DNA of 64,000 bases from positions 1 through 64,000 of the forward strand of contig JAWLCA010000008.1 in the NCBI GenBank assembly GCA_041687395.1, given 5' to 3'. A program made the translations under genes and the position numbers. The notes beneath the pieces were generated by a model. It saw nothing but the letters and a program-made list of their open reading frames with translations, had not been told where the DNA came from and did no database searches. How positions within the stretch are numbered: position 1 is the first letter of the stretch; each line of letters starts with the position of its first letter. The stretch is from JAWLCA01 sp041687395. Lineage in GTDB: Bacteria > Pseudomonadota > Alphaproteobacteria > Rhodobacterales > Rhodobacteraceae. Shown here piece by piece: positions 52,523-61,551 of the stretch.

Positions 52523-52524
52523 GA

Positions 52525-52911
52525 TCAAGCCTCTGCGGCGGCATAGGCGCCGTCTTCATCATGCACCTCGTTTCCGGTCACCGGGGGATTGAAGCAGCAG
52601 GCCATGACCAGCTCTTCTTCGGCCCGGAGCGTGTGCTTGTCGTGCAGGTTCAGCGCGTACATCACGCCGGGACGGATCTCATGCGTCTGTCCGGTGGCGT
52701 GATCGGTGATCGATCCCTTGCCACTGATGCAGTAGACGCTTTCAAAGTGGTTCTTGTAGTGGAACGTGTGTTCCGAACCCGCCTCGAGCGTGGTGATGTG
52801 GAAGGAAAACCCCATCCCGTCGTCGGCCAGAAGCATCCGGACCGAGGTCCAGCGGGCATCCGAGACCGCGCGGGGGCCATTTTTCAGGTCGTGGAAATCG
52901 CGAACGATCAT
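52525..52911 (-). CDS. ectC: L-ectoine synthase EctC
   Basis: 128-aa cupin, full length (MIVRDFHDLKNG...). Cupin motifs ITTLEAGSEHTFHYKNHFESVYCI and MYALNLHDKHTLRAEEE carry the metal-binding Glu/Tyr/His. It cyclises N-gamma-acetyl-diaminobutyrate to ectoine. 5 bp behind ectB. An ectD hydroxylase gene does not follow, so only ectoine is predicted here. Confidence 0.95.
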   Translation of the reverse strand: MIVRDFHDLKNGPRAVSDARWTSVRMLLADDGMGFSFHITTLEAGSEHTFHYKNHFESVYCISGKGSITDHATGQTHEIRPGVMYALNLHDKHTLRAEEELVMACCFNPPVTGNEVHDEDGAYAAAEA

Positions 52912-52916
52912 GTCTG

Positions 52917-54206
52917 TTACTCCGCTGCAATCTTGGCAGTTGCGGTGCAACCCTGCGCGGCCTGCTCCAGAATGTTCAGGCCCTCACGCAGTTGCGCCTT
53001 GGGCGTGGTCAGCGGTGCAAGAACCTTGACCACCTCATCATGCGCCCCGGAGGTTTCGATGACCAGGCCGTTGCGGAACGCCTCGGCGCAGATCGCGGCA
53101 GCAAGCTCGCCAGACCCTACATCGACCCCCTGCATCATGCCGCGGCCCTTCAGGCGGGCGCCGGGGATGGTGTCGGCGATGCTCTGGAGGGTCTCGGTCA
53201 CGATCTTGGCCTTCTCGGCAATCTCATCCTTGAAGTGGTCGTCGGACCAGAACTTCTCCAGCGCCACACGGGCGGTGACGAAGGCATGGGTGTTGCCGCG
53301 GAAGGTGCCGTTGTGTTCGGCCGGCTTCCAGATGTCATGCTCGGGCCGGATCAGCACCGCGGCGAAGGGCAGGCCAAATCCCGAGAGCGACTTGGCGAGC
53401 GTGATGATGTCAGGCTCCACCCCCATCTCGTCGAAGCTGAAGAATGTTCCGGCGCGGCCGATGCCTGCCTGGATGTCATCGACGATCAGCAGCGCGCCGT
53501 GTTCCTTGGCAAGCCGCGCGATGCCCTGCACCCATTCCGTGCTGGCGGCATTCAGACCGCCTTCGCCTTGGACCAGCTCGACCAGAAACGCCGCCGGGGC
53601 GTCCACGCCGCTGGACGGGTTGGCCAGCATCGCCTCGATCACGGCCAGCGTGTCGACGTCACCGAGCGAACCTTCGTAAGGCATGCGCGTCACATCATTC
53701 AGCGACACGTCGCCCGCGCCGCCGCGCTTGCCGGAATTCGCGGTCGCCGCCAGCGCGCCCAGCGTCATTCCGTGAAAGCCATTGGTGAAGGCGATGATGT
53801 TCTTGCGGCCGGTCACCTTGCGGGCAAGCTTCATCGCCGCCTCGACCGCGTTGGTGCCGGTCGGGCCGGTCATCATCACGCGGTGCGCCATCCCGCGCGG
53901 CGCAAGGATCAGGCGCTCGAACGTTTCAAGGAATGCCTGTTTCTGGTCTGTGTACATGTCCAGCGCGTGGGCAATGCCGTCGCCGGTGATGTGGTCGATC
54001 AGGGCGGCCTTCATGTCAGGATCGTTGTGGCCGTAGTTCAGCGAGGAGCAGCCGGCCAGAAAGTCGATGTAGTCGCGGCCCTGCGCATCGCTGAGGACGC
54101 TTCCGCTGGCGCGGGTGAACACCGTGTCAAAGGACCGGCAGTAGCTGCGCACCGCGGATTCGCGTCGAGCAAATATGGTGGGTTCGGTTGTGGAAACCGT
54201 TGTCAT
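52917..54206 (-). CDS. ectB: Diaminobutyrate-2-oxoglutarate transaminase EctB
   Basis: 429-aa class III PLP aminotransferase making 2,4-diaminobutyrate from aspartate semialdehyde. PLP Lys in ITLAKSLSGFGLPFA, LLIVDDIQAGIGRAGTFF with the ring-stacking Asp, MMTGPTGTNAVEAAMKLAR for the phosphate. CCGGAGG precedes the ATG at 54206. 40 bp behind ectA. Confidence 0.95.
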   Translation of the reverse strand: MTTVSTTEPTIFARRESAVRSYCRSFDTVFTRASGSVLSDAQGRDYIDFLAGCSSLNYGHNDPDMKAALIDHITGDGIAHALDMYTDQKQAFLETFERLILAPRGMAHRVMMTGPTGTNAVEAAMKLARKVTGRKNIIAFTNGFHGMTLGALAATANSGKRGGAGDVSLNDVTRMPYEGSLGDVDTLAVIEAMLANPSSGVDAPAAFLVELVQGEGGLNAASTEWVQGIARLAKEHGALLIVDDIQAGIGRAGTFFSFDEMGVEPDIITLAKSLSGFGLPFAAVLIRPEHDIWKPAEHNGTFRGNTHAFVTARVALEKFWSDDHFKDEIAEKAKIVTETLQSIADTIPGARLKGRGMMQGVDVGSGELAAAICAEAFRNGLVIETSGAHDEVVKVLAPLTTPKAQLREGLNILEQAAQGCTATAKIAAE

Positions 54207-54246
54207 TGGATGACCTCCGGATGTTTGGGTAAAGAGGGCAGGCGGC

Positions 54247-54777
54247 TCAGGCAGCCTTGCGCAGCGCCTGTGGCAAGGCGATCGTGACCATGTGTTCGGT
54301 CGCATGCGCACCCTCGAAATGGTCGTCGCGGGTGAAGTGCGGCGCGCTGTCCAGATCGGCGTCCTGACGCTCGGCAAACTTTGAGAAAAGCGCCCAGGAC
54401 TGGGCATTGTCCTTGGTGATCGTGGTCTGGATCTGCGTCACGTTCTGGCAGATGTCGCGCGATACGATGGCCTGCAACATGCGGCCGGCAAGGCCAGCGC
54501 CGCGAGCGTGATCGGACACCGCCACCTGCCAGATGAACAGGGTGCTGTCGTCGCCGGGAACCAGATAGCCCGATACCCAGCCGACGATCTTGTCACCGCT
54601 TTCCGCGATCACGCAGGTGTCACGGAAGTGGTCACATTGCAGCATGTTGCAGTACATCGAATTTTCGTCGAGCGGCCGGCACGCGCGGATCAGATCCCAC
54701 ACGGCTGCGCCGTCTTCTGCCACGGGCTTGCGCAGCTTGATGTTCTGCATCGTCCTGTTCTTGATCGTCGTCGCCAT
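54247..54777 (-). CDS. ectA: L-2,4-diaminobutyrate N-gamma-acetyltransferase EctA
   Basis: 176-aa GNAT enzyme. The acetyl-CoA loop is in VAVSDHARGAGLAGRML. It acetylates diaminobutyrate for ring closure by EctC. First gene of the ectABC-ask operon, directly behind the sigma-70-like promoter at 54806-54834. Confidence 0.94.
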   Translation of the reverse strand: MATTIKNRTMQNIKLRKPVAEDGAAVWDLIRACRPLDENSMYCNMLQCDHFRDTCVIAESGDKIVGWVSGYLVPGDDSTLFIWQVAVSDHARGAGLAGRMLQAIVSRDICQNVTQIQTTITKDNAQSWALFSKFAERQDADLDSAPHFTRDDHFEGAHATEHMVTIALPQALRKAA

Positions 54778-54800
54778 GGTCTGCCCCCGATTTGGTTCGT

Positions 54801-54834
54801 CTTACTAAATAGTGAGCGTGCCCCGGTAAGTCAA
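54801..54834 (-). promoter_or_regulatory. ectA promoter with overlapping EctR-type operator
   Basis: On the minus strand TTGACT (54834-54829), a 17-nt spacer and TATTTA (54811-54806) make a good sigma-70 promoter 29 bp before ectA. The -10 box is inside the pseudo-palindrome CTTACTA-AA-TAGTGAG (54801-54816; 6 of 7 arm positions pair). Its TATTTAGT half equals, as I recall it, a half-site of the Methylomicrobium EctR1 operator. Repressor binding would block the polymerase. Confidence 0.6.
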
Positions 54835-54992
54835 CAGTGCTGACAATATATGCTTGGCTGTATAAAAGATGGGAATTCATCCATGTTATTTGATTTGCTA
54901 AGCGAATTGGCATTCCTCTGGTGGCGGGCAGATCCGGCTGCTATTCTTTGTTTGGTCGTCCGAATGTCAGGTTTTTAATGTGGAGAGCAGGG

Positions 54993-55484
54993 ATGAATCG
55001 CACCGATCAAAGCCTGATCGCCATCCGCCGGATGCTGCGGGCGACCGAGTTGCATGGCCGGAAGCTGGCCAAGGCAGCGGGGCTGACTCCCGTCCAGATT
55101 CGTGTGCTGCAGATCGTTGCGGAAAGCGGGCATGCGACTTCGCGCGATATCTCGCGCCGGATGGGGGTGTCGCCTGCGACGATGACGGTGCTGATCGACA
55201 AGCTTACAGCCAAGCAGATGGTCGAGCGGCAGCAATCGGCGACCGACCGCCGTCAGACCAACATCGTGATCACCCCGCGCGGCGCCAAGGCGGTGGAGGA
55301 TGCGCCCGACCCGCTGCAGCAGGCCTATGTGCGCCAGTTCGAGGCGCTGGAACCCTGGGAGCAGGCGATGGTCGTCTCGGTGTTGGAACGGGTGGCGGGA
55401 ATGCTGGATCCGACCGGGCTGGATGCCTCGCCGGTGCTGGACACCGGCGACTTTCTGAACGACGACCGCGACGCGGCGGAATAG
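54993..55484 (+). CDS. ectR: MarR-family regulator, EctR type
   Basis: 163 aa. MarR winged helix (LTPVQIRVLQIVAESGHATSRDISRRMGVSPATMTVLIDKL; DRRQTNIVITPRG is the wing). Divergent from ectABC-ask, the known place of EctR, a repressor of ectoine genes at low salinity. GGAGAG site before the ATG at 54993. Its stop is 10 bp from the convergent dcd stop. Confidence 0.85.
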   Translation: MNRTDQSLIAIRRMLRATELHGRKLAKAAGLTPVQIRVLQIVAESGHATSRDISRRMGVSPATMTVLIDKLTAKQMVERQQSATDRRQTNIVITPRGAKAVEDAPDPLQQAYVRQFEALEPWEQAMVVSVLERVAGMLDPTGLDASPVLDTGDFLNDDRDAAE

Positions 55485-55494
55485 GCGCGGCGCG

Positions 55495-56571
55495 TCAGGG
55501 CGCGCGGAAATGCTTGGACAGCTTCAGCCCCTGCCCCTGATAATTCGAGGCGATTCCTGAACCATACAGCGCATCCGGCACCTCGGCCATGCGCTCGTAG
55601 ACAAGGCGGCCGACGACCTGCCCATGTTCGAGCACGAAGGGGGCTTCGTGGCAGCGCACCTCCAGAACGCCGCGTGACCCGGCACCCCCCGCTTCGGCCC
55701 AGCCGAAGCCGGGATCGAAGAAGCCAGCGTAATGCACGCGGAATTCGCCCACCATCGCCAGGTAGGGCGCCATCTCGGCGGCGTGGTCGGGGGGGATCGT
55801 AACCGCCTCGCGGCTGACCAAGATATAAAAGGCACCGGGGTCGAGGATGATGCGGCCATCGCGGCTGCGCACCTCCTCCCAGAACTCCGTCGGATCATAA
55901 TGGCCGATCCGGTCGAGGTCGATCACGCCGGTATGGGGTTTCGCCCGCCAGCCCACAAGATCACCGTCCCGCGGGCGCAGATCGACCGAGAAACCGAGGC
56001 CGTCAGAGATCACCGGCTCACCGTCCACCAAGGGGCTGCGGTCATGCAGTGCTGCCAGCTCGGCATCCGACAGCACGGCCTGCCCTTGCCGGAACCGGAT
56101 CTGGTTCAGCCGCATGCCCGGGCGCACCAGAACCGAAAAGGATCGCGGGCAGATCTCGGCAAAGAGCGGTCCGTCATAACCCGGCGGGATGCGGTCAAAT
56201 TCGGTGCCGCCGTCGGTAATCGCCCGAGTCAACAGGTCCAGACGGCCGGTGGAGCTTTTGGCGTTTGCAACCGCCTGAACGCCCGCAGGCAGGGTCAGGC
56301 GCTCCATCAGCGGCACCACGTAGACGCACCCTTTTTCGAGCACGGCGCCACTGGTCAGATCGATTTTGTGCATCTCGAACTCGGCCAGACGCTGGGCAAC
56401 GGTGCGACCGCTGCCCGAGAGGAACGAGGCGCGTACCCGCCACGCTGTATCGCCCAGCCGAAGATCCAGGCTCGCCGGCTGGATCTGCGCGTCAGATATC
56501 GGCGGGTCTGCCGCGATCTGGCCTTCCGCGATCATGCGGCGGATCGCTTGTGCTGGCAGAACGCCGGTCAT
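55495..56571 (-). CDS. dcd: 2'-deoxycytidine 5'-triphosphate deaminase, long two-domain form
   Basis: 358 aa, about twice the length of E. coli Dcd, with a duplicated dUTPase-like fold. First half: ISDAQIQPASLDLRLGDTAW and NAKSSTGRLDLLTRAI with the nucleotide loop. Second half: HYAGFFDPGFGWAEAGGAGSR. Long Dcd proteins are usual in alphaproteobacteria. It supplies dUTP for dTMP synthesis. Single gene, 54 bp before tRNA-Pro on the same strand. Confidence 0.9.
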   Translation of the reverse strand: MTGVLPAQAIRRMIAEGQIAADPPISDAQIQPASLDLRLGDTAWRVRASFLSGSGRTVAQRLAEFEMHKIDLTSGAVLEKGCVYVVPLMERLTLPAGVQAVANAKSSTGRLDLLTRAITDGGTEFDRIPPGYDGPLFAEICPRSFSVLVRPGMRLNQIRFRQGQAVLSDAELAALHDRSPLVDGEPVISDGLGFSVDLRPRDGDLVGWRAKPHTGVIDLDRIGHYDPTEFWEEVRSRDGRIILDPGAFYILVSREAVTIPPDHAAEMAPYLAMVGEFRVHYAGFFDPGFGWAEAGGAGSRGVLEVRCHEAPFVLEHGQVVGRLVYERMAEVPDALYGSGIASNYQGQGLKLSKHFRAP

Positions 56572-56625
56572 GCAGCCCCCGGATTGAAAACGCCCGCGGC
56601 ACCGGGCGCGCGGGCGGTTTTCGAA

Positions 56626-56703
56626 TGGTCGGGCCGGCGAGATTCGAACTCGCGACCTTCCGCCCCCCAGACGGACGCGCTAACCAGGCTGCGCCACGGC
56701 CCG
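56626..56703 (-). tRNA. tRNA-Pro, anticodon GGG
   Basis: Minus-strand cloverleaf: acceptor CGGGCCG/CGGCCCG, D arm GCGC/GCGC, anticodon stem TCCGT/GCGGA with loop CTGGGGG (anticodon GGG, codon CCC), T arm GCGAG-TTCGAAT-CTCGC, discriminator A and encoded CCA. It lies between merR and dcd. Confidence 0.94.
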
Positions 56704-56764
56704 ACGCGCGCTCTACATACCGGTTTTACGCGCCGGTACAAGCGCGAAAACCACGCCGTTCCAC

Positions 56765-57475
56765 TCACGTCCGGCCCGGACCCGCTGCCTCGGCCATCCG
56801 CTCGCGCAGATCTGCCAGCATGTGGTGGACAACTGCAAGCGATTGCGCGTGCGGCTCAATCTCGTCCCGGCGCAGGTGTCTGAGGCGCGCCGCGACCGTA
56901 GCCGCCAGTGCCGGGGTCTTCCGGGGTTTCGGGGCTTCTGGCAACTCGAATGGCAGACGCGGCTGAAGCGGCAACGCGACAACATCAGCCGTGGTTTCAT
57001 CCTCCTCCTCCGCCACGTCGATCGCCATGGGTGCTTCGGTGGCGCACGCAACGACACTCTCGGGTTCCGGAGTTTCCTCCTCCACCTGAGAATGAGCGGG
57101 GATCTGTGGGGTGAGCGTCGGCGTCTCTTCCCCCACCTCCGTCGGTGACGTGGCTTCTTTTGCGTCGGTCACGGCCGCGTCGCCCATGGGGGCATCACCC
57201 GGCGACAGCACCGAAAGCCCGGCCACGTGCTTCACCCCCTGCTCGCGCAGGATCTTCTGGACGCCGCGAATGGTCAGTCCGTCATCGTGCAGAAGCTTCT
57301 TGATGCCCCCCAGAAGCGCCATGTCGGAGGGGCGGTAATAACGCCGGCCGCCTGCGCGCTTCAGCGGCTTCAACTGTGGAAACCGCGTCTCCCAGAAGCG
57401 CAGCACATGGGTGGGGGTCTGCAGCCATTCTGCAACCTCGCCGATCGTGCGAAAGGCGTCGCGGGATTTCTCCAT
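56765..57475 (-). CDS. MerR-family transcriptional regulator
   Basis: 236 aa. N-terminal MerR HTH (FRTIGEVAEWLQTPTHVLRFWETRFPQLKPLKRAGGRRYY), a middle acidic and Pro-rich linker (about 95-180) of low complexity, and a short helical C-terminus (LAVVHHMLADLRERM). The usual alphaproteobacterial position directly after ihfA in the plsX-fabH-ihfA-merR order. Target unknown. Confidence 0.88.
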   Translation of the reverse strand: MEKSRDAFRTIGEVAEWLQTPTHVLRFWETRFPQLKPLKRAGGRRYYRPSDMALLGGIKKLLHDDGLTIRGVQKILREQGVKHVAGLSVLSPGDAPMGDAAVTDAKEATSPTEVGEETPTLTPQIPAHSQVEEETPEPESVVACATEAPMAIDVAEEEDETTADVVALPLQPRLPFELPEAPKPRKTPALAATVAARLRHLRRDEIEPHAQSLAVVHHMLADLRERMAEAAGPGRT

Positions 57476-57512
57476 TCCTGTCAGTACCTTCCGACGCAGC
57501 TATCCATGGCGG

Positions 57513-57821
57513 TCACGCCCGCCCCCGGTTCCCGGCGGCGACGCGATCCTTCATCAGGTGCGAGGGGCGGAAGGTCAGAACCCGGCGGGGAAGGATCGGA
57601 ACCTCTTCCCCCGTCTTGGGATTGCGCCCGACTCGCGCCGCCTTGTCCCGGATGCTGAAGGTTCCGAAGGACGAGATTTTCACACTGTCCCCCGCCACAA
57701 GTGCTTCGGCGATATGCGACAGAACGGATTCGACCAGTTGCGCGGATTCGTTTCGTGACAGCCCGACCTCGCGGAAGACGGCCTCTGCAAGATCCTGTCG
57801 CGTCAAAGTTTTTTCGCCCAT
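57513..57821 (-). CDS. ihfA: Integration host factor alpha subunit
   Basis: 102-aa HU/IHF-fold DNA-bending protein. KTLTRQDLAEAVFREVGLSR start and the beta-arm VGRNPKTGEEVPI with the intercalating Pro. The ATG at 57821 fits the family N-terminus; an upstream frame extension was rejected. Order plsX-fabH-ihfA-merR is conserved in Rhodobacterales. Confidence 0.93.
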   Translation of the reverse strand: MGEKTLTRQDLAEAVFREVGLSRNESAQLVESVLSHIAEALVAGDSVKISSFGTFSIRDKAARVGRNPKTGEEVPILPRRVLTFRPSHLMKDRVAAGNRGRA

Positions 57822-57908
57822 GTCACCCCCCACTGCAATTGTCGAAGCATGAGAGAATCGAAAAGCCGTGTCAATATAAGAGCTTGCCGCCAACAGACAA
57901 AGCCGCGC

Positions 57909-58883
57909 CTACCAGCGCAAAACCACCGATCCCCAGGCGAGCCCGCCACCGATCGCTTCGGTGACGATCACCTGTCCCGGTTTCAGCCGGCCGTCGGCGG
58001 CCGCAACCGACAGCGCGAGGGGAATCGAAGCCGCAGACGTATTTCCATGGTCCTGCACCGTAACGATCACCTTCTCCATCGGCAGCCCCATCTTGTGCGC
58101 CGTGCCCTTGATGATCCGCAAGTTTGCCTGATGCGGCACAATCCAATCCACGTCAGACGCATTGAGGCCGGCGCGCTCCAACGAGATCTCGGCGGTGTGT
58201 GCCAGTTTTTCGACGGCGTGGCGGAACACTTCCTTGCCCTGCATCCGCACCTTGCCGGCCGAGCCGGTGCTGGAGACACCGCCGTCGACATGCAGCAGGT
58301 CGCCGAAGCGACCGTCAGAGTTCAGGTCGCTGGCCAGAATGCCGCGATCCGCGGATGTGCCGATGCCTTCCTGCGCTTCCAGGATCACTGCGCCGGCCCC
58401 GTCACCGAACAGCACGCTGGTGCCGCGGTCGGTCCAGTCGAGAATGCGACTGAACGTCTCTGCCCCGATCACCATGACCCGTTTCGCCTGCCCCGTTCGG
58501 ATCAGCCCTTCGGAATTCACGAGCGCAAAGATGAAGCCGGCACAGACCGCCTGCAGGTCATAGGCAAAGCCGCGCTCCATCCCGATACCGGCCTGCACCA
58601 TCGTGGCCACCGCCGGAAAGGTAAAATCGGGGGTCGATGTGGCAACGACCACGGCGTCAAGATCGGCGGCGGTCAGCCCCGCATTCTGCAGCGCGGCACG
58701 GGCGGCCCGGATCGCCAGATCCGATGTCGTCTGTCCCTCGGCTGCGAAATGCCGACGCTCGATTCCCGAGCGCGTGCGAATCCACTCATCCGTCGTATCG
58801 ATCGTCGCCTCGAATTCCGAGTTCGGCACGATGCGTTCGGGCAGATAGTGCCCGCTGCCAACCACCACGGCACGCGTTGTCAT
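57909..58883 (-). CDS. fabH: Beta-ketoacyl-ACP synthase III FabH
   Basis: 324-aa condensing enzyme that starts fatty-acid synthesis from acetyl-CoA and malonyl-ACP. Catalytic Cys in YDLQAVCAGF, His in PHQANLRI and Asn in HGNTSAAS; N-terminus GSGHYLPERIVPN. ATGA overlap with plsX (58880-58883). Confidence 0.95.
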   Translation of the reverse strand: MTTRAVVVGSGHYLPERIVPNSEFEATIDTTDEWIRTRSGIERRHFAAEGQTTSDLAIRAARAALQNAGLTAADLDAVVVATSTPDFTFPAVATMVQAGIGMERGFAYDLQAVCAGFIFALVNSEGLIRTGQAKRVMVIGAETFSRILDWTDRGTSVLFGDGAGAVILEAQEGIGTSADRGILASDLNSDGRFGDLLHVDGGVSSTGSAGKVRMQGKEVFRHAVEKLAHTAEISLERAGLNASDVDWIVPHQANLRIIKGTAHKMGLPMEKVIVTVQDHGNTSAASIPLALSVAAADGRLKPGQVIVTEAIGGGLAWGSVVLRW

Positions 58884-59953
58884 TCCGTCTCACCACCTTC
58901 CCGAACCGCGGCATCCTGACCCGGCAGCGTGGCAGAGGCAAGCCGTGCTGCAAGGCGTTCCTGAAATCCGGACTGCGCCAGTTGGAAAGCCAGCTTGATC
59001 GCTGCGGAGACGCCCGTGGCGTCGGCCGATCCATGGGATTTGACGACCGTGCCATTCAGGCCCAGGAATACGCCCCCGTTCTGCCGGCGAGGATCGATCC
59101 GCTTTTGCAGCCGCTTCAACGAGGTCAGCGCCAACAGCGCCGCGATCCGTGAAAGCGGGGTCTTCTGGAAAGCTTCGCGCAGGAAATCACGGATCAGGCT
59201 CGCCGTGCCCTCGCCCGTCTTCAGCGCCACGTTGCCGGTGAACCCATCGGTCACGATCACATCCACGCGGTTTGAGGGGATATCACCGCCTTCGACGAAG
59301 CCCACGAAATCGAACGCTCCGGTGCCCGCCATGCCCGAGATCAGTTCGTTGGCCCGATGCAGTTCCGGGCGCCCCTTGTGCTCCTCGGTGCCCACGTTCA
59401 GCAGACCGACACGGGGGCGTTCGATGTTGAAACCGTTGCGTGCATAGGAGGCGCCCATCAGCGCGTATTGCAGCAGATCCTCTGCATCGGCCTTCACGTC
59501 GGCGCCCACGTCGAGCATCACGTTGAACCCGTGCGCATTGCGAGAGGGCCACAGGCAGGCGATGGCCGGCCGGTTCACGCCGGGCAGCTTGCGCAACCGA
59601 AGCATGCTGACCGCCATCAACGCGCCAGTGTTTCCGCAAGACACGGCGACCGTCGCTTCCTTCTCGCGGACTGACTCGATTGTGGACCACATCGAGGTGC
59701 CCTGGCCGTTGCGCATCACCGTGCTGGGTTTCTCGCTCATTCCGACGACGCGCGGCGCGTGCCGAATCTCGCAGCGGGCCTCCAGCCCGCGGCGGCGGCG
59801 GATCAAAGGCGCGAGTTCCGCCTCGTCACCATGAACGATGAAGCCGATATCGGGGTTCTTCCAGGCGGAATGCGCAATTCCCGCGACAACAGCCGCAGGC
59901 CCCCTGTCGCCCCCCATAGCGTCAACGGAAATGATCACGCGCCCCGTGGTCAT
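58880..59953 (-). CDS. plsX: Phosphate acyltransferase PlsX
   Basis: About 357 aa. ISVDAMGGDRGPAAVVAG at the start and VAVSCGNTGALMAVSML are family signatures. It makes acyl-phosphate from acyl-ACP for phospholipid synthesis. The ATG at 59953 has AAAGGA 5-6 nt upstream and is preferred to the codon at 59980. Precedes fabH; follows rpmF by 51 bp. Confidence 0.94.
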   Translation of the reverse strand: MTTGRVIISVDAMGGDRGPAAVVAGIAHSAWKNPDIGFIVHGDEAELAPLIRRRRGLEARCEIRHAPRVVGMSEKPSTVMRNGQGTSMWSTIESVREKEATVAVSCGNTGALMAVSMLRLRKLPGVNRPAIACLWPSRNAHGFNVMLDVGADVKADAEDLLQYALMGASYARNGFNIERPRVGLLNVGTEEHKGRPELHRANELISGMAGTGAFDFVGFVEGGDIPSNRVDVIVTDGFTGNVALKTGEGTASLIRDFLREAFQKTPLSRIAALLALTSLKRLQKRIDPRRQNGGVFLGLNGTVVKSHGSADATGVSAAIKLAFQLAQSGFQERLAARLASATLPGQDAAVREGGETE

Positions 59954-60004
59954 GGCCGTCCTTTCAGGTTCGGCGGTCATGGGCCGGGGCCGGCATACGC
60001 GGGC

Positions 60005-60211
60005 TTACGCCGCGTCGTCTTCCAGATCGACCTCGTCGGCCGCGGCAACGATCTCGCGCCCATCGTAATGGCCGCAGGCGCCACAGACGTGATGCGGGCG
60101 CTTCAGCTCACCGCAGTTAGAGCATTCGTTCGGGTTCGCGGCGACCAGCGCGTCATGGGCGCGGCGCATGTTCCGGCGGGACCGGGTTACGCGATTCTGA
60201 GGGACAGCCAT
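60005..60211 (-). CDS. rpmF: 50S ribosomal protein L32
   Basis: 68 aa. Basic start MAVPQNRVTRSRRNMRRAH and two CxxC pairs (CSNCGE, CGACGH) of the zinc-binding L32 form. It has the usual place between DUF177 and plsX. The chosen ATG at 60211 is the universal L32 N-terminus. Confidence 0.95.
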   Translation of the reverse strand: MAVPQNRVTRSRRNMRRAHDALVAANPNECSNCGELKRPHHVCGACGHYDGREIVAAADEVDLEDDAA

Positions 60212-60370
60212 GTCACCACCTCGGCCTTGCGGGGCGCACGGTGGGCGCCCCTGATGTTCCATGTTTTCTTGGGGTCCGGCGGCCCCGGCCACTACCGGAA
60301 GCAAGTCAATCGCCCAACCTTCAAACGAGCGCCGGAACATACTGCGATTCTGACCGGGCGCAAGCATTTT

Positions 60371-60973
60371 CTACCCCTTGTCTGGATGGTCCTTTCCGGG
60401 GCTTTGCGGGTGTGCGCTCTCCGGCTTGTCGTCGGTCGGTTCACTGCCCGTCAGCTTGTCACGCAGGGCGCCCAGTCCGGCAAAGGGGCGGTCTGTCGGC
60501 TGTTCTGTCGTTTCTGAGGTTTCGGCGGCGAACTCGTCCTCCGGCGCATCCGCGGCGCGCGGCCAGTCCGGCACCGATAGCGCTAGCGCTTCGACGAGGA
60601 CCGTGCCCAGATCAATCACCGCTGCAAGCGGCTCGATCTCTTCATCCAGCATCTCGACCTCGTCACCCGTCAGCTCCGGCATCTCCTTCAGCCAGCGACG
60701 GTGCACCGGCTCGTCGATCCGCGTGGTGACGGGGGCAAGCGTCACGACGCAGGGCTGGACAATCGTCGCCCCCAGTTCCGCCTCGAGGTGCCAGTCGTCA
60801 CGGCCTTGGGGCGTGATCTGCCCTGAAAGTCGCAGCTTGCGCAGCGCGGTCAGCCCCAAGGCCTCGGCGATGGCGGCCCGCGCCTCGGCCTCGGGGCGGA
60901 TGTCGAATTCGGCGCCGCCGGCGCGCCGCAGTTCGGACAGGCGGATCGGGTGGGAAAAGGGCTGCGCGGTCAT
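60371..60973 (-). CDS. DUF177 (YceD/Duf177) family protein
   Basis: 200-aa YceD-like protein thought to be linked to 23S rRNA accumulation. Start MTAQPFSHPIRLSELRRAG, mid-protein CVVTLAPVTTRIDEPVHRRW and the Asp/Glu-rich LDEEIEPLAAVIDLGTVLVEAL match the family. The ATG at 60973 leaves AGGAG at 8 nt; 60979 is also possible. It lies directly upstream of rpmF, as is common for this family. Confidence 0.88.
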   Translation of the reverse strand: MTAQPFSHPIRLSELRRAGGAEFDIRPEAEARAAIAEALGLTALRKLRLSGQITPQGRDDWHLEAELGATIVQPCVVTLAPVTTRIDEPVHRRWLKEMPELTGDEVEMLDEEIEPLAAVIDLGTVLVEALALSVPDWPRAADAPEDEFAAETSETTEQPTDRPFAGLGALRDKLTGSEPTDDKPESAHPQSPGKDHPDKG

Positions 60974-61083
60974 CGTCATCGCTCCTGTCGCGCGGGGCGG
61001 GCGGCTGCATTGCATTCTTGAAGTGACGCCCGCTCTTATGTAAGCGGGTTACAAAGCTTGGAACAGCGGGGCAAGAGGGCAGA

Positions 61084-61551
61084 ATGGTCAAAGGCATCTC
61101 GGGGATGCGCCGGGCATTCCGGGGCGCGTCCATGGGCTTGGCGCTTCTTGCCGTCGCGGGGTGTTCCGATATCGTGCGCAATCACGGCTACGCCCCCACG
61201 GACGAGGAACTGCAGGCGATCGAGGTCGGACGCTCTTCGCGTGCCGGCGTGGCAAACGCCATCGGCCGTCCAAGTTCGACCGGCTTGATGCAGGACAGCG
61301 GCTGGTTCTACGTGAAGTCCCGCTACCGTGAGCGCTACTGGCGCGGCGCGGAAGAGTTCGACCGCGAAGTCGTCGCCATCAGCTTTGACGACGACGACCG
61401 TGTGGCGAATATCGAACGCTTCGGTCTGGAAGATGGCAACGTGGTGGTGCTGTCGCGCCGGGTGACCGACAGCAATATCCGCGGTGTCGGCTTCCTGCGG
61501 CAACTGTTCGGCAACCTTGGAAACTTCACCGCAGACCAATTCCTGAACTAG
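61084..61551 (+). CDS. bamE: Outer-membrane assembly lipoprotein BamE (SmpA/OmlA)
   Basis: 155 aa. Lipoprotein signal with lipobox AVAGC and a SmpA/OmlA domain (RSSRAGVANAIGRPSST; SGWFYVKSRYRERYW; DREVVAISFDDDDRV). BamE supports the BamABCD machine folding outer-membrane proteins. It is divergent from DUF177 and its stop overlaps the convergent msrB stop by 4 bp. Confidence 0.9.
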   Translation: MVKGISGMRRAFRGASMGLALLAVAGCSDIVRNHGYAPTDEELQAIEVGRSSRAGVANAIGRPSSTGLMQDSGWFYVKSRYRERYWRGAEEFDREVVAISFDDDDRVANIERFGLEDGNVVVLSRRVTDSNIRGVGFLRQLFGNLGNFTADQFLN

